DNA of 64,000 bases from Actinomadura_C alba (GCF_039530285.1 NZ_BAAAOK010000027.1:1-64000); one strand, 5' to 3'. Positions 25,750-35,171 are shown, numbered from the stretch's first letter. The notes: generated from the letters alone by a model not told the origin. Made by a program: numbers and translations.

Positions 25750-26600
25750 GCCTCCTGAAGTCCCCCGAGCTCGGCTCGCGGAACCTGATTTTGCAGCCGG
25801 TGCATGTGCGGTATCTGCTGCGCATCGCCCGGCTCGACCTGACCCTGTTGTGGCGCAACCGCACGGCGCTGTTCAGCGTGATCGGAGTGCCGCTGTTCTT
25901 CGGGGCGATGCTGCTGATCTCCCGTGACAACGGGAACAAGACCGCCGGGCTGGACGCGGTGCTCTACACCGCCACCGGCGACATCGCCTTCTTTCTGATC
26001 TTCCCGGTGTTCATCAACCTGGTGAACGTCTTCACCGCCCGGCGGGAGGAGCTCACGCTCAAGCGGCTGCGCGGTGGCGCGCTGTCCGACATCGAGATCC
26101 TCGGCGGCAGTGTGGTGAGCGCTGCGTTGCTCTACTTCGCCCAGGTGAGTGTGGTCATCGTCATCATCGCCACTGCGCTGGGCGCCGGTGCCCCCGCCAA
26201 CCCGCTCCTGCTCGTGCTGGCCATGGTCCTCGGCACGGTGGTGTTCGCCCTGCTGGCGCTCGCGCTGTCCGGGGTCACCCCCACCACGGAACTGGCCCAG
26301 ATGACAGTCCTGCCCATCATGATCGTCTGTATCGCCGGGTCCGGTTTCATGTTCCCGTTGGGCAGCCTGCCCGACGCCCTCCAGCCGATCGCGAGAGCGC
26401 TCCCCCTCACTCCGGTCGTCGATATCGCCCGTACCGCCTATCTCGGCCAGGACTTCACCTTCGGCGGGGGGCGGGAGCAGCTCGGGTTCGTCGAGTCGTG
26501 GGCCGCGTGCGGACGGGGCCTCCTGCTCCTCGTGGTGTGGATCGTCACGGGCACGTACGCGGCCCGGCGCTGGTTCCGCTGGGAGCCCCGGAAGGCCTGA
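25746..26600 (+). CDS. ABC-2 type exporter permease
   Basis: 284 residues with six predicted membrane helices, the ABC-2 pattern (ALFSVIGVPLFFGAMLLI; IAFFLIFPVFINLVNVFTA; VVIVIIATALGAGA; LPIMIVCIAGSGFMFPLG). The motif FTARREELTLKRLRGGALSD in the first cytoplasmic loop is usual for drug-type ABC-2 exporters. It pairs with the preceding ATPase; the substrate is unknown. Confidence 0.9.
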   Translation: MSLLKSPELGSRNLILQPVHVRYLLRIARLDLTLLWRNRTALFSVIGVPLFFGAMLLISRDNGNKTAGLDAVLYTATGDIAFFLIFPVFINLVNVFTARREELTLKRLRGGALSDIEILGGSVVSAALLYFAQVSVVIVIIATALGAGAPANPLLLVLAMVLGTVVFALLALALSGVTPTTELAQMTVLPIMIVCIAGSGFMFPLGSLPDALQPIARALPLTPVVDIARTAYLGQDFTFGGGREQLGFVESWAACGRGLLLLVVWIVTGTYAARRWFRWEPRKA

Positions 26601-26637
26601 CCAGCGTAAGGTTACGGGACTGGGAGGATTCGGACTT

Positions 26638-27888
26638 GTGAGTGCGCAGACGTCGGCCGGCATAGCGGCGCATGCGACACGGCGGCTGGAGAAGGCCCGC
26701 CGGGTGGTCTTGTCGACGTTCGTGTCCGCGGTGTTCGTGATCGCCATGGTGCTGGGCATGGCCTTGGCGTCGGCCTATGGCGAGGGCGGCGCCGGTGTGC
26801 CGCTGAGCCTCCTCGCCACCGCCGGGCTGGTGGCGTTCCTCGTCTTCTACGTACGGATGAGCGGCACCGTGCTCACCGGCCGCATGCGGCTCGGGGACGT
26901 CGTGGCGAGCGGCGTGCTCGCCGCGGCGCTCAGCGTCCTGGTGGTCACGGATACCCGGTGGATCATCATCGGGCCCGCCTGGGTGTCGATCGTCGCCCTC
27001 GGCATATCGTCGCGCCGAAAGGTCATCGCGCTCTGCGCCGGGGTCGCGGCGGTGGGCGCGCTGCTGTCACTGCCCGCGTCGGAGGTACCGCCCCACTGGT
27101 ACATGTGGCCGGTCATGTTCGGCCTTCTCCTGGCGGTCTGCGCTGCCATGGTGGGCGCCAACTATCTGCAGAAATGGCTGTGGGACCTGATCCAGGAGGC
27201 CTACGCGGCCCGGGAGGCGCAGACCCGGCTGGCGGTCACCGAGGAACGGCTGCGGTTCGCCCGCGACCTGCACGACCTGCTCGGGCACAACCTGTCGCTG
27301 ATCGCGGTCAAGAGCGAGCTGGCCATCCGGATGGCCGATGGTGACGCCGCCCGCGCCAAGACCGAGATGAGCGACGTGCGCAACGCCGCTCGCGAAGCGC
27401 TGCGTGAAATGCGCGCCGCAGTGCGCGGCTACCGCGTCGTCGAACTCGACGCGGAACTGGCCGGCGTACGAGGCGTACTGGAGGCGGCGGGGGTGCGCTG
27501 CACGGTCGCCGAGCCGCCCGCGGATCTGCCGCCCGACGTGCGCGGTGTGCTCGCCTGGGTGGTACGCGAGGGAGCGACCAACATCCTCAAGCACAGCGAC
27601 GCGCGGCGCTGTGAGATCTCCTTCACGGCCTTCGCCGACTCGGTCGTACTGGAGATGGTGAACGACGGGGCGCATCCGGCGGGTGGCGAGGCCGGCAGCG
27701 GGCTGACCGGGCTGAGCGAGCGGGTGACGAAACTCGGTGGCACGATCACCGCCGAACACGCCGCTCAGAGCCGGTTCCTGGTGCGCGTGGCGATGCCACT
27801 GCCCGAACCGCTCCCCCGTCCCGGGCACCCGGGGTATCCGGCGGAGACCGAGGAGCTGACCACGGGCAGGGGGGAGAGGGTGGCGTGA
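26638..27888 (+). CDS. DesK-type sensor histidine kinase
   Basis: 416 residues from GTG 26638, with GGGAGGA upstream. Five or six membrane helices fill about 22-190. The HisKA_3 domain has His212 in FARDLHDLLGHNLSLIAVKS, and the ATPase domain carries the WVVREGATNILKHSD N-box and SGLTGLSERV G-box. Family members autophosphorylate the His and pass the phosphate to a NarL-type regulator, here the next gene (4-bp overlap). The signal is probably sensed in the membrane, and linkage to the ABC exporter suggests envelope stress or drug sensing. Confidence 0.93.
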   Translation: MSAQTSAGIAAHATRRLEKARRVVLSTFVSAVFVIAMVLGMALASAYGEGGAGVPLSLLATAGLVAFLVFYVRMSGTVLTGRMRLGDVVASGVLAAALSVLVVTDTRWIIIGPAWVSIVALGISSRRKVIALCAGVAAVGALLSLPASEVPPHWYMWPVMFGLLLAVCAAMVGANYLQKWLWDLIQEAYAAREAQTRLAVTEERLRFARDLHDLLGHNLSLIAVKSELAIRMADGDAARAKTEMSDVRNAAREALREMRAAVRGYRVVELDAELAGVRGVLEAAGVRCTVAEPPADLPPDVRGVLAWVVREGATNILKHSDARRCEISFTAFADSVVLEMVNDGAHPAGGEAGSGLTGLSERVTKLGGTITAEHAAQSRFLVRVAMPLPEPLPRPGHPGYPAETEELTTGRGERVA

Positions 27889-28490
27889 TCCGCATCCTGC
27901 TGGCCGATGACGAGCACCTCATCCGCGGTGCGGTGGCCGCGTTGCTCGGCTTGCAGCCCGACCTCGAAGTGGTGGCCGAGGTCGGACGTGGGGACGAGGT
28001 CGCCGACGCCGTCGAACGGAACGATCCCGATGTGGCGGTTCTCGACATCGACATGCCCGGTGCCGACGGGCTCACCGTTGCCGAGCAGCTGAGGGACACC
28101 GGCGCCCGATGCGCCGTGTGCATTCTGACCAGCCTCGGCCGGCCCGGGTATCTGCGCAGGGCGATGGCGGCGGGCGTCCGAGGCTTCGTCGCGAAGGACG
28201 CCTCCGCGGACGTCCTCGCGGCGGCCGTCCGCAAGGTGCACGCGGGCGGCCGTTACCTGGATGCGGACCTCGCCGCGACCGCGATGGCCGCGGGCGACAA
28301 CCCGCTGACCGAGCGGGAGCGCGATGTGCTGCGGCTCACCGGCAAGGGCGTTGACACGGGCCGGATCGCCCGTACCCTGCATCTCTCCGAGGGAACGGTC
28401 CGCAACTACCTCTCCGGGGCCATGGCCAAGCTCGGCGAGTCCAACCGGCTCGGCGCCGTCCGTGCCGCCGAGAAGATGGGCTGGATCTGA
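27885..28490 (+). CDS. NarL/LuxR-family response regulator
   Basis: 201 residues from GTG 27885. The receiver domain has acidic residues in ADDEH, phosphoacceptor Asp54 (VLDIDMPG) and Lys in FVAKDAS. The C-terminal LuxR helix-turn-helix is LTERERDVLRLTGKG, then IARTLHLSEGTVRNYLS. It is the cognate regulator of the DesK-like kinase; both genes follow the exporter and likely regulate it. Confidence 0.94.
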   Translation: MIRILLADDEHLIRGAVAALLGLQPDLEVVAEVGRGDEVADAVERNDPDVAVLDIDMPGADGLTVAEQLRDTGARCAVCILTSLGRPGYLRRAMAAGVRGFVAKDASADVLAAAVRKVHAGGRYLDADLAATAMAAGDNPLTERERDVLRLTGKGVDTGRIARTLHLSEGTVRNYLSGAMAKLGESNRLGAVRAAEKMGWI

Positions 28491-28517
28491 GCTGGGCCGC
28501 CGCCGCGCCAGGTCCCC

Positions 28518-29462
28518 TCAGGTGGTGGTGCGGGGGACCCGGATCCGGCCGACAGGGCGGCCGCCGCCGAGAACCGGCACGGTTCGCAGTGACGCGGCGC
28601 CGGAGACGTCGGCTCCGAGTTCGCTGAGGGCGGCCAGCGCGATGGCCGTGGTGGCGCGAGAGCCGCCATCGGCCACCTTGACCGCCGCCACATGGCCTTC
28701 GGGCGTGGCGGTGAGCAGAACGCCCTCCGCGCCGCCCTTGGCGATGATCCCGGGCTGCGCGCGCATCAGCTCGGTGTCGACGTGCCCGATGCCGGCGACG
28801 TACTCGGGATGCTCCCGGATGGCCTGGGCCACCGCGTACGCGGGTCCATCGGTGGCGGCGACCAGAGCCTGAGCGGCCCGCGCAAGGCCGAGCAGCGAGA
28901 GCCCGAACAGCGGCGCGCCGCACCCGTCCACCGCCACGGGTTCCGGGTGTTCACCGGCCACCTCCGCGAGCGACGTACGCACGAGCCGCTGGAGGGGGTG
29001 CGACGGCTCCAGGTAGGAGCCGACGGGCCAGTCGTTGACCACGCAGGTCGCCAGCATCGCGGCGTGCTTGCCGGAGCAGTTCATGTACTCGCGCCGCGGG
29101 CCGTCGCCCGCTCGGATCACCGACGCCTTGGCCGAGTCGTCCATCGGCAGGCTCGGCGGGCACTGCAGAGCGTCGAAGCCGAGGCCCGCGTCGCCGAGAA
29201 CCGCCTCTGCGGTCTTGACGTGGAACTCCTGGCCGGTGTGGCTGCCCGCGGCGATGGCGAGCCGCTCACCGGTGAGCGGGGCGCCCGCCACGAGGAAGGC
29301 CGCCGCCTGGAACGGCTTGACGGCCGACCGGGGCAGCATCGTCGCTTCGACGTCTCCGCGTGCGTACGCGAGGGTCCCGTCCGGCGCCAGCCCGGCGACG
29401 GCGCCGAAGTGCACGCTCTCGACGAAGTCGTTGCGTACGACCTCGGCCAGCAGTTCATACAT
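28518..29462 (-). CDS. L-asparaginase II-family amidohydrolase
   Basis: 314 residues from ATG 29462, with GGAG 7 nt upstream; the longer open frame to 29630 adds no family sequence. The protein follows the L-asparaginase II (Pfam PF06089) pattern: MLPRSAVKPFQAAAFL, AIAAGSHTGQEFHV, MNCSGKHAAMLATC and ELMRAQPGIIAKGG. It hydrolyses L-asparagine to aspartate and ammonia in the family. The serine in SAVKPFQ is the usual nucleophile candidate. The gene is monocistronic and convergent with the response regulator. Confidence 0.9.
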   Translation of the reverse strand: MYELLAEVVRNDFVESVHFGAVAGLAPDGTLAYARGDVEATMLPRSAVKPFQAAAFLVAGAPLTGERLAIAAGSHTGQEFHVKTAEAVLGDAGLGFDALQCPPSLPMDDSAKASVIRAGDGPRREYMNCSGKHAAMLATCVVNDWPVGSYLEPSHPLQRLVRTSLAEVAGEHPEPVAVDGCGAPLFGLSLLGLARAAQALVAATDGPAYAVAQAIREHPEYVAGIGHVDTELMRAQPGIIAKGGAEGVLLTATPEGHVAAVKVADGGSRATTAIALAALSELGADVSGAASLRTVPVLGGGRPVGRIRVPRTTT

Positions 29463-29598
29463 GGTGCGCTCCAGTGTCCGGACGGCCTTGGTGAGTCGGC
29501 GTCGTTGACCAGGTGACGCGCCGCCAAGACAAGATAGGCCCGCACGGTTGGAACGTTGTAACCGAGGTGCCGGATATCGGTTCGACAGGACTGTGCCT

Positions 29599-30453
29599 TC
29601 AGGACTCCCGCGCGACGGTGCCGAGCTCACGCCACTGATCGCGCTGCAGCTGCACCCGGTCGTTCGTGATCACCTGCAGGGCGATGTGGTCGGCCCCGGC
29701 ATCGAAGTGCGCCGCCATCCGATCACGTACCGCATCGAGATCACCGCACGCGAAGATCTCGTCGATGAGCCGGTCGCTGCCGCCGTCGAGCAGGTCCTCC
29801 TCGGTGAAGCCGAGCCGCAGCAGGTTGCCGGTGTAGTTGGGCAGCTGCAGGTACAACTCCAGATGGCCGCGGGCGGTGTCGCGCGCCCGGCCGAGGTCGG
29901 TGTCGAGCACGACCTTGACCTCGGGAGCCAGCAGCGGCCCGGCGCCGAGGATCTCGCGCGCCGTCCGGGTGTGGTCGACGTTGATCAGGTACGGGTGGGC
30001 GCCGGCCGAACGGTCCCGGGCGGCCGCCAGCATCTTCGGGCCCAGCGCGGCGATCACTCGCTCGGACTGCGGCACTCCCGCCGTGTCGAGCCGGTCCAGA
30101 TAGTCGATCATGGCGCCGTACGGGCGGCGGTAGTCGTCGCCGACGAGCATGCCGTGGCTCACGCCGAGGCCGAGGAGGAAGCGTCCGGGATGCTCCTTGA
30201 CCAGCTGGAGGTGCCGCGCGGCGACGTCCGCCGCCTCGTACTCCCAGATGCTGAGGATCCCGGTGGCGATCACGATCCTCGACGTGGCCTCGATCAGAGG
30301 TACGGCGTGCTGCACGCCGGGGCTGCCGCCGAGCCAGATCGTTCCGTACCCGAGTTCCTCCAGTTCGGCGATCGCCTCCGCGATCTCACCACGCGCCTGC
30401 GGATCCTCCGAGTGAAGCCCGACGTTCCAGATGCCCACGCGTCCGAGATCCAT
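29599..30453 (-). CDS. F420-dependent LLM-class oxidoreductase (TIGR03620-like)
   Basis: 284 residues from ATG 30453, which has GGAGG upstream. It follows the luciferase-like TIM-barrel pattern of the TIGR03620 group: LGRVGIWNVGLHSEDPQ, LGYGTIWLGGSPG, SRIVIATGILSIWEY, and HPGRFLLGLGVSHGMLVGDD. Such enzymes use coenzyme F420 rather than FMN and are typical of actinomycetes. The substrate is unknown. A 135-bp gap separates it from the asparaginase gene. Confidence 0.9.
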   Translation of the reverse strand: MDLGRVGIWNVGLHSEDPQARGEIAEAIAELEELGYGTIWLGGSPGVQHAVPLIEATSRIVIATGILSIWEYEAADVAARHLQLVKEHPGRFLLGLGVSHGMLVGDDYRRPYGAMIDYLDRLDTAGVPQSERVIAALGPKMLAAARDRSAGAHPYLINVDHTRTAREILGAGPLLAPEVKVVLDTDLGRARDTARGHLELYLQLPNYTGNLLRLGFTEEDLLDGGSDRLIDEIFACGDLDAVRDRMAAHFDAGADHIALQVITNDRVQLQRDQWRELGTVARES

Positions 30454-30515
30454 GCTGTGCCTCCGCGACCTGGTCGACCCTGTGATGGATGACAACCGGC
30501 TCAGGCACGAGGCTA

Positions 30516-30555
30516 TTTCAACGCGCCGGGCACGGTTTCAACGCGCCGGGCACGG
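30516..30555. repeat. Perfect 20-bp tandem duplication
   Basis: TTTCAACGCGCCGGGCACGG occurs twice head to tail (30516-30535 and 30536-30555), 20 bp past the end of the frameshifted glycohydrolase gene. It may be a local replication-slippage scar. Confidence 0.9.
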
Positions 30556-30574
30556 CGCGGATTGTGCGCGTGCC

Positions 30575-31484
30575 TTACCGCCTGTCGTCGCTCGTCAGTC
30601 CCGGCCCGGCCCACCACGGCAGGGGTTCCGCGGCATCCATCCACGCCTTCGGGAGGTCGTCGGGTCGCAGGCGGGCGGCGACGATGCCTGCGACGATGGC
30701 GCAGGTGGTGTCGATGTCGCCCCCGGCCTGGGCGGTGTCCCAGACCGCGGCTTGGAAGTCGCGCAGGTGGGTGGCCGCCGCCCAGATGGTGAAGGGGAAC
30801 GGTGTCCTGGGCACTGACCTCACGTCCGTTGCCGAGCTCGTCGGCGACGGTCCTGGGGTCGCGGAGGGTCAGCAGCCGCCGGGCCTGAAGCAGCCCATCG
30901 TGAACGCGTCCCGGCGGCACGTGCCGGACGACCGCGTCGATCAGTGGGCCGGGTGAGGTCTCGCCGCCCGCGACGAGACAGGCGGCGACGGCCACGGCCA
31001 TCGCGCCGGCGACCGCTTCGGGATGAGTGTGCGTAACGGTCGCCGACAGCATCGCCTGATCGGCGGCCGCCGGGGGATCACCGGCGTGGTAGGCGCCGAG
31101 GGGAGCGACGCGCATGGCGCCGCCGTTGCCCCAGGACCCCTGCCCGTCGAACAGCTCGTCCAGCAGGCGGCGCCAGTCCTCGCCGTCCCGTACCCGGCGC
31201 AGGAATCGGTTCGTCGACGGCCCGTAGCCACGGTCGAAGTCGTAGTGCTCGGCGAACCGGGCGATCAGCCGGTCCTGATTCATCCGGCCGTTCGCGGCGG
31301 CCAGCTCGGCCACCACGGCACAGGCCATCTCGGTGTCGTCCGTCCACGACCACGGAGCCGGGGGAAGCGTCCGGGCCATCAGGAGGGGGCGGTTGGCGGG
31401 AACGAAGAACTGGGAACCGAGCGCGTCACCCAGGGCGAGGCCTTGCAGGGAGACGTACGCCCGCTCAAGACGATCTGTAGCCAT
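30575..31484 (-). pseudogene. ADP-ribosylglycohydrolase gene with a one-base frameshift
   Basis: From ATG 31484 the protein shows the family motifs GLALGDALGSQF, WTDDTEMACAVV and GNGGAMRVAPLG. At about 30794-30797 the run GGGG (plus strand) shifts the frame. Read with one base fewer, the protein continues FTIWAAATHLRDFQAAVWDT and GGDIDTTCAIVAGIVAARL to stop at 30575, giving the second metal-binding acidic motif. The uncorrected frame runs on with low-quality sequence to 30513. This is either a recent mutation or a sequencing error in a G-run. Intact, it would remove ADP-ribose from proteins. Confidence 0.85.
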
Positions 31485-31611
31485 TGATCAACACTCTTCC
31501 AGAGCATGAGCGCGATCGCCGGAGATGGCCGGAAGCGGTGGCTCATCGCCAGAGGCGGCCGGGACCCGGGCCAGGCGAAGAGCGCCGAAATCCACAACGG
31601 ACCAAGACAGT

Positions 31612-32237
31612 AGACAGGCCTGCTCAACTTCTTCTACCTGGACAGCGACTCCGAGCAGCGCGACCCCGCCGTGTGGGACCTGGTAGACAAGTTCGACACC
31701 AGCGACCCGCAGGTGGGGAGGGTGATAGCGGCCCGTACGGCGCACGCCGTTGGGACGAACCCACCGGCCCGGTCGAGTGTCTTCGCGCCGGTCGCTTGGG
31801 CAGCATCGCCCGGATTCGCCTTCCCCGACACCTGGGACCCGGCCTGGGACACCCTCGACCTTGGACCCGAGGCCAACGAGACAACCAGGGCCAGGGCCAT
31901 GCGCGGCCAATACGACGAAATACCCAGGGCCATGCGCGGCCATTACATCGAAGGGTTGCTCACCGACTGGTCTGAACGGCCGGGCGCGCTCGACTCCGAG
32001 GACATCGCCTTCGGCCGACCGGCGGGAGGCTCACCGATGGGGGCACTGCCAAGGGGTGAGGACCCCAACGACTATCACCACCTACTCCAACTGTCCGGAG
32101 GCCTCCAACCGTCCGGAGAACAGCGGTACGAATGGAGTATTGGCGGCGACGGCGGCGATATGCACTGGTCGATCCCCACCGAGGCGTTGCAGGCAGGCGA
32201 CTTCAGCCGGGCGATCCCAACCCCGGACATCGGCTGA
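31612..32237 (+). pseudogene. N-terminally truncated DUF1963 (YwqG-like) protein
   Basis: After a TAG at 31609-31611 the frame reads LLNFFYLDSDSEQRDP and runs to TGA 32235-32237. The C-terminus (DYHHLLQLSGG, DMHWSIPTEALQAGDFSRA) resembles DUF1963 proteins, whose usual N-terminal half is missing. A GTG at 31671 could start a 188-residue product. The stop just before the homology and the neighbouring relics suggest a decaying gene rather than a functional one. Confidence 0.5.
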
Positions 32238-32372
32238 CCGCCGGGACGCTGATGACCTAACGGCGGAAGATCGGCCCTATCAAGATCAAAGCCCAGGTCC
32301 GAGATCGCGTCCCTGGCCTGGCCTTTGGTCGGGAGCAGGGTTCGTACCGCAGCGCGTCAAGCAGCCGGAACG

Positions 32373-32567
32373 ATGTTGATCGAGCAGGGTGTCAACATCC
32401 GTGTCGTGCAGGAGGTCCTCGGGCACACTCGCGTGACCACCACCCAGCGCTACACCCACGTGGCCGCCGCCCAGGTCCAGGACGCGGGCAACCGGATGGC
32501 CGCCGCCTGTGGGGCGAGGGGTGGCAACTGCAACGGGAACTGCAACCGGGGCCTCAAGACCCCATAG
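32373..32567 (+). pseudogene. C-terminal relic of a tyrosine-type site-specific integrase
   Basis: From ATG 32373 the frame reads MLIEQGVNIRVVQEVLGH, then TTQRYTHVAAAQVQDAGNRM. It carries the late catalytic motif of phage-type integrases (LGHxxVTTTxRYTHV, with the His and nucleophilic Tyr) and normal C-terminal residues up to TAG 32567. Everything before the box-II His region is missing. It stands 53 bp from a tRNA-Ser gene, a classic integration target. Confidence 0.75.
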
Positions 32568-32619
32568 ACGATCAAGGGCCTTCCTCGGCGTGTACATGAG
32601 GAAGGCCCTGATCAGTGGG

Positions 32620-32709
32620 CGGAGGATCGGGGATTTGAACCCCGGATGGGCGGTAAACCCAAACCGCATTAGCAGTGCGGCGCCATAGACCGGACTAGGC
32701 GAATCCTCC
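32620..32709 (-). tRNA. tRNA-Ser (anticodon GCT)
   Basis: The acceptor stem GGAGGAT pairs with ATCCTCC (plus-strand 32621-32627). The anticodon loop CTGCTAA sits on a GCGCACT-type stem, the anticodon being GCT. A long variable arm, as in class II serine tRNAs, and the TpsiC loop GGTTCAAATCC are present. The 3' CCA is not encoded (CCC follows the discriminator G). Confidence 0.95.
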
Positions 32710-32970
32710 TGGATGCCATCAGGCCGCACACAGGTTACCGGTCCGCGGGCCCCCCGGCAAAGCGTGCTTGCGAGAGCGTGTTCAGAACGCCGATCTCGGT
32801 GGCCTCGCCGGAGTGATCTCGCCCTACGGCACCAGGGGCGGAGACGGGCGCGTCAGGATGCTGGGCTCCTTGTCGAGGATGGAACCGAATGAGCTTGAGG
32901 CCGGTATTCCGCCGAGCGGACTCCTCCGGTAGGGAGAACAGTCCCATTCGGTTCCATCCCTGACGCGGGC
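32710..32970. other. Gap with a 15-bp inverted repeat behind the phosphodiesterase gene
   Basis: No convincing gene. GGATGGAACCGAATG (32877-32891) and its exact complement (32945-32959) enclose 53 bp, ending 11 bp past the stop of the minus-strand phosphodiesterase gene. A large-loop terminator or a small mobile-element relic would both fit. Confidence 0.6.
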
Positions 32971-34086
32971 CTAGGACCCGAACACCTCCGTACGGGCGGA
33001 GACGCCGGTCGAGGGGTCGTCGCAGAAGACGCCGTCCACACCCAGCCGGTAGAGCTTGGCGAGCCAGCCGTTCACGTCGCCGATGGCCCGCTCGTAGCCC
33101 GGGGCGCTCGAGTTGCCCTGCCGGAAGTCGGCCGGCAGCTGCTGGTTCTCACCGCGGATCGTCCACGTGTGGACGTCCAGCTTGAGGCGGTGGGCGTCAC
33201 GGATCAGCGTGGTCGGCGTCCCGAGGTTCCCGGAGGCGTCCACCGGGACGATCCGGGAGGTGTTGGCGCCGATGCCGTCGGCGTAGGAGGCGATGAACTT
33301 CAGCCCCGTCGGCTTGACCAGGTCGGAGTACGTACGGGGGTCGTTGTTCTTGACGAAGTCGTACGGGGCACCGGCGCCGTCGATCAGCTGGATCAGCCGC
33401 AGCTTGGTCTTGGGCCTGAGGTCCCGCAGGTTGGCGGTCTCGAACGACTGGATGAAGACCTTGTCGTTGCGGTCGTCGAGACCGTACTTCTTCAGCAGCG
33501 CGAGCAGCGGCTCCTCCATGGAGAGCCCGATGCCGTCGAAGTAGGTCGGGTGCTTGGTCTCCGGGTACACGCCGACGTTGTTCGCGCGGGCGAGCTTGAT
33601 CACTTCTTCGACGGTCGGGATCGTGTCGATCCCGTTGAAGACCGCGTTGTTCGGGCGCAGCGCCGGGATGCGCTCCTCGGTGCGCAGCGTACGGATCTCG
33701 GCGAGCGTGAAGTCCTCGCTGAACCAGTCCGTCCGGCTCACGCCGTCGATCGTCTTGGTCTTCTTACGGTCGGCGAACTGCGGGTGGTTCTCGACGTCGG
33801 TCGTGTCCGCCAGCCAGTTGTCGTGCCGCGCGACCAGGATGCGGTCCTTGGTCGCGACGACGTCGGGCTCGATGTAGTCGGCGCCCTGCGAGATCGCCAC
33901 CTTGTACGCGCTGAGCGTGTGCTCCGGCCGCAGGCCGCTCGCACCGCGGTGGCCGATCACGACGGGGGTACGGGCGCCCTGCTCGGCGACCGCGGGGGTG
34001 CTGCCGCCGGTGAGCCCGACGTACGCGCCGGCCGCGGCGACGACTGCGAGGCCACCGGCAAGGACGCGCTTCCTAACATGGAACAT
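32971..34086 (-). CDS. glpQ: Secreted glycerophosphodiester phosphodiesterase
   Basis: 371 residues from ATG 34086, with GGAGG 7 nt upstream. The N-terminus is a Sec signal peptide (MFHVRKRVLAGGLAVVAAAG, cleavage near AVAEQ at about 36). The GDPD TIM barrel shows VIGHRGASGLRPEHTLSAY (catalytic HRG and RPEHT), IEPDVV and HDNWL motifs, and the later VYPETKHP. It hydrolyses glycerophosphodiesters to glycerol-3-phosphate and an alcohol outside the cell. The gene is monocistronic. Confidence 0.92.
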   Translation of the reverse strand: MFHVRKRVLAGGLAVVAAAGAYVGLTGGSTPAVAEQGARTPVVIGHRGASGLRPEHTLSAYKVAISQGADYIEPDVVATKDRILVARHDNWLADTTDVENHPQFADRKKTKTIDGVSRTDWFSEDFTLAEIRTLRTEERIPALRPNNAVFNGIDTIPTVEEVIKLARANNVGVYPETKHPTYFDGIGLSMEEPLLALLKKYGLDDRNDKVFIQSFETANLRDLRPKTKLRLIQLIDGAGAPYDFVKNNDPRTYSDLVKPTGLKFIASYADGIGANTSRIVPVDASGNLGTPTTLIRDAHRLKLDVHTWTIRGENQQLPADFRQGNSSAPGYERAIGDVNGWLAKLYRLGVDGVFCDDPSTGVSARTEVFGS

Positions 34087-34402
34087 GTACGTAACCTCCA
34101 GGTCGAAATGCGGCTCGACACTACGGTTCGGATCTTGCCGTTAACGGTCGAGCGGCGGAACATCTGACCAAGAGTGTTCTTTGTGCTCCCAAGCCTCATA
34201 CGGCAACTGGTTGCCCTTTTTCATTGGATGTCGGTACTGTCGATAACGGTCACCAGGGGGCCCGCGGATGGGGTTGAAGGACTGCGAGTACGGAATACGT
34301 GCTGGTCTGCCCCTTCGCCATCTGATCGTCGTAGGCGCACGCCGCAAGGACACGAGGCAGTCGCCTCACACCGGCCATGACGGAAGCCAGTGAGGGGGCA
34401 CG
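34087..34402. other. Divergent promoter region with a GGCAAC-TG-GTTGCC palindrome
   Basis: 316 bp between the phosphodiesterase and TetR genes. It is AT-richer than its surroundings at 34170-34250. GGCAAC (34202-34207) and GTTGCC (34210-34215) form a perfect 14-bp palindrome followed by a T-run on the plus strand. TetR binding is plausible. No gene is seen. Confidence 0.5.
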
Positions 34403-35056
34403 ATGTCGGTACGGTCGGCACAGGCCGAGCCGGAGCTCCGGGAGCAGATGCGAGAGCGGATCTTCACTGCGGGGTTGCAGATCCTGGTCGAGAAGGGCTA
34501 CCACGACGCCACGTTCTCCGACATCACCGCCCGCGCCGGCGTATCGCGCGACCTGATCACCTACTACTTCCCGGACAAGCGCGCCCTCGTTGAGGAGATC
34601 CTCGACCGGAACCTCGACAGCTTCGCCGACCTGGTCGAAGTGAGCGGAACCCCCGACGAGCGGCTAGCAGCGATCATTGACGGCGTCTTCCTGACCACGG
34701 CGAACTCCCGTCCCATGCAACGGCTCGCGCTCAGCCTGGTGATCCACCCAACCACCCATCCGCTGTTCGCGCAGGCGGAGAAGCGGAAGCTGGCCCGGTT
34801 GACCGGTCTGGAGGACGCCCTCCGAGCCCTGTTCGCGGCCCGCGGCGCCGCCGACCCGGCCCTGGAAGAGATCATGTTGCGCAGCGTCCTCGAAGGCATC
34901 ATCTTCAAGGCCGCCGTGTACCCGTACGAGTATCCGCTGGAACGGCTTCGCTGCCGGCTCCACGAGATGTACGGGCTGCCCAGCCCACAGCAGTTCCTCA
35001 TCGAGGCCGACCCGCCGCCGGCCGGCCGCATGCGCGCGGCCGCGGAACACACCTAG
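34403..35056 (+). CDS. TetR-family transcriptional regulator
   Basis: 217 residues from ATG 34403, with GAGGGGG upstream. The N-terminal helix-turn-helix is FTAGLQILVEKGYHDATFSD, then ITARAGVSRDLITYYFPDKR. The C-terminal ligand-binding domain is unassigned. It is divergent from the phosphodiesterase gene and could repress it, itself, or both. Confidence 0.9.
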   Translation: MSVRSAQAEPELREQMRERIFTAGLQILVEKGYHDATFSDITARAGVSRDLITYYFPDKRALVEEILDRNLDSFADLVEVSGTPDERLAAIIDGVFLTTANSRPMQRLALSLVIHPTTHPLFAQAEKRKLARLTGLEDALRALFAARGAADPALEEIMLRSVLEGIIFKAAVYPYEYPLERLRCRLHEMYGLPSPQQFLIEADPPPAGRMRAAAEHT

Positions 35057-35171
35057 ATCGACGCGACCGACCCGCCACCTCCGTGGGCGGCGATGTGCGG
35101 CGGTCTGACGTACTCGCCCGGCAAACCGATTCGTCGTTGTGCCCGGGCAACCGGTACACTCAACTCCCGTT

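Noticed and set aside
28692..29516. 274-residue plus-strand frame opposite asparaginase
   Set aside because: Shadow of the asparaginase gene, no independent homology pattern.
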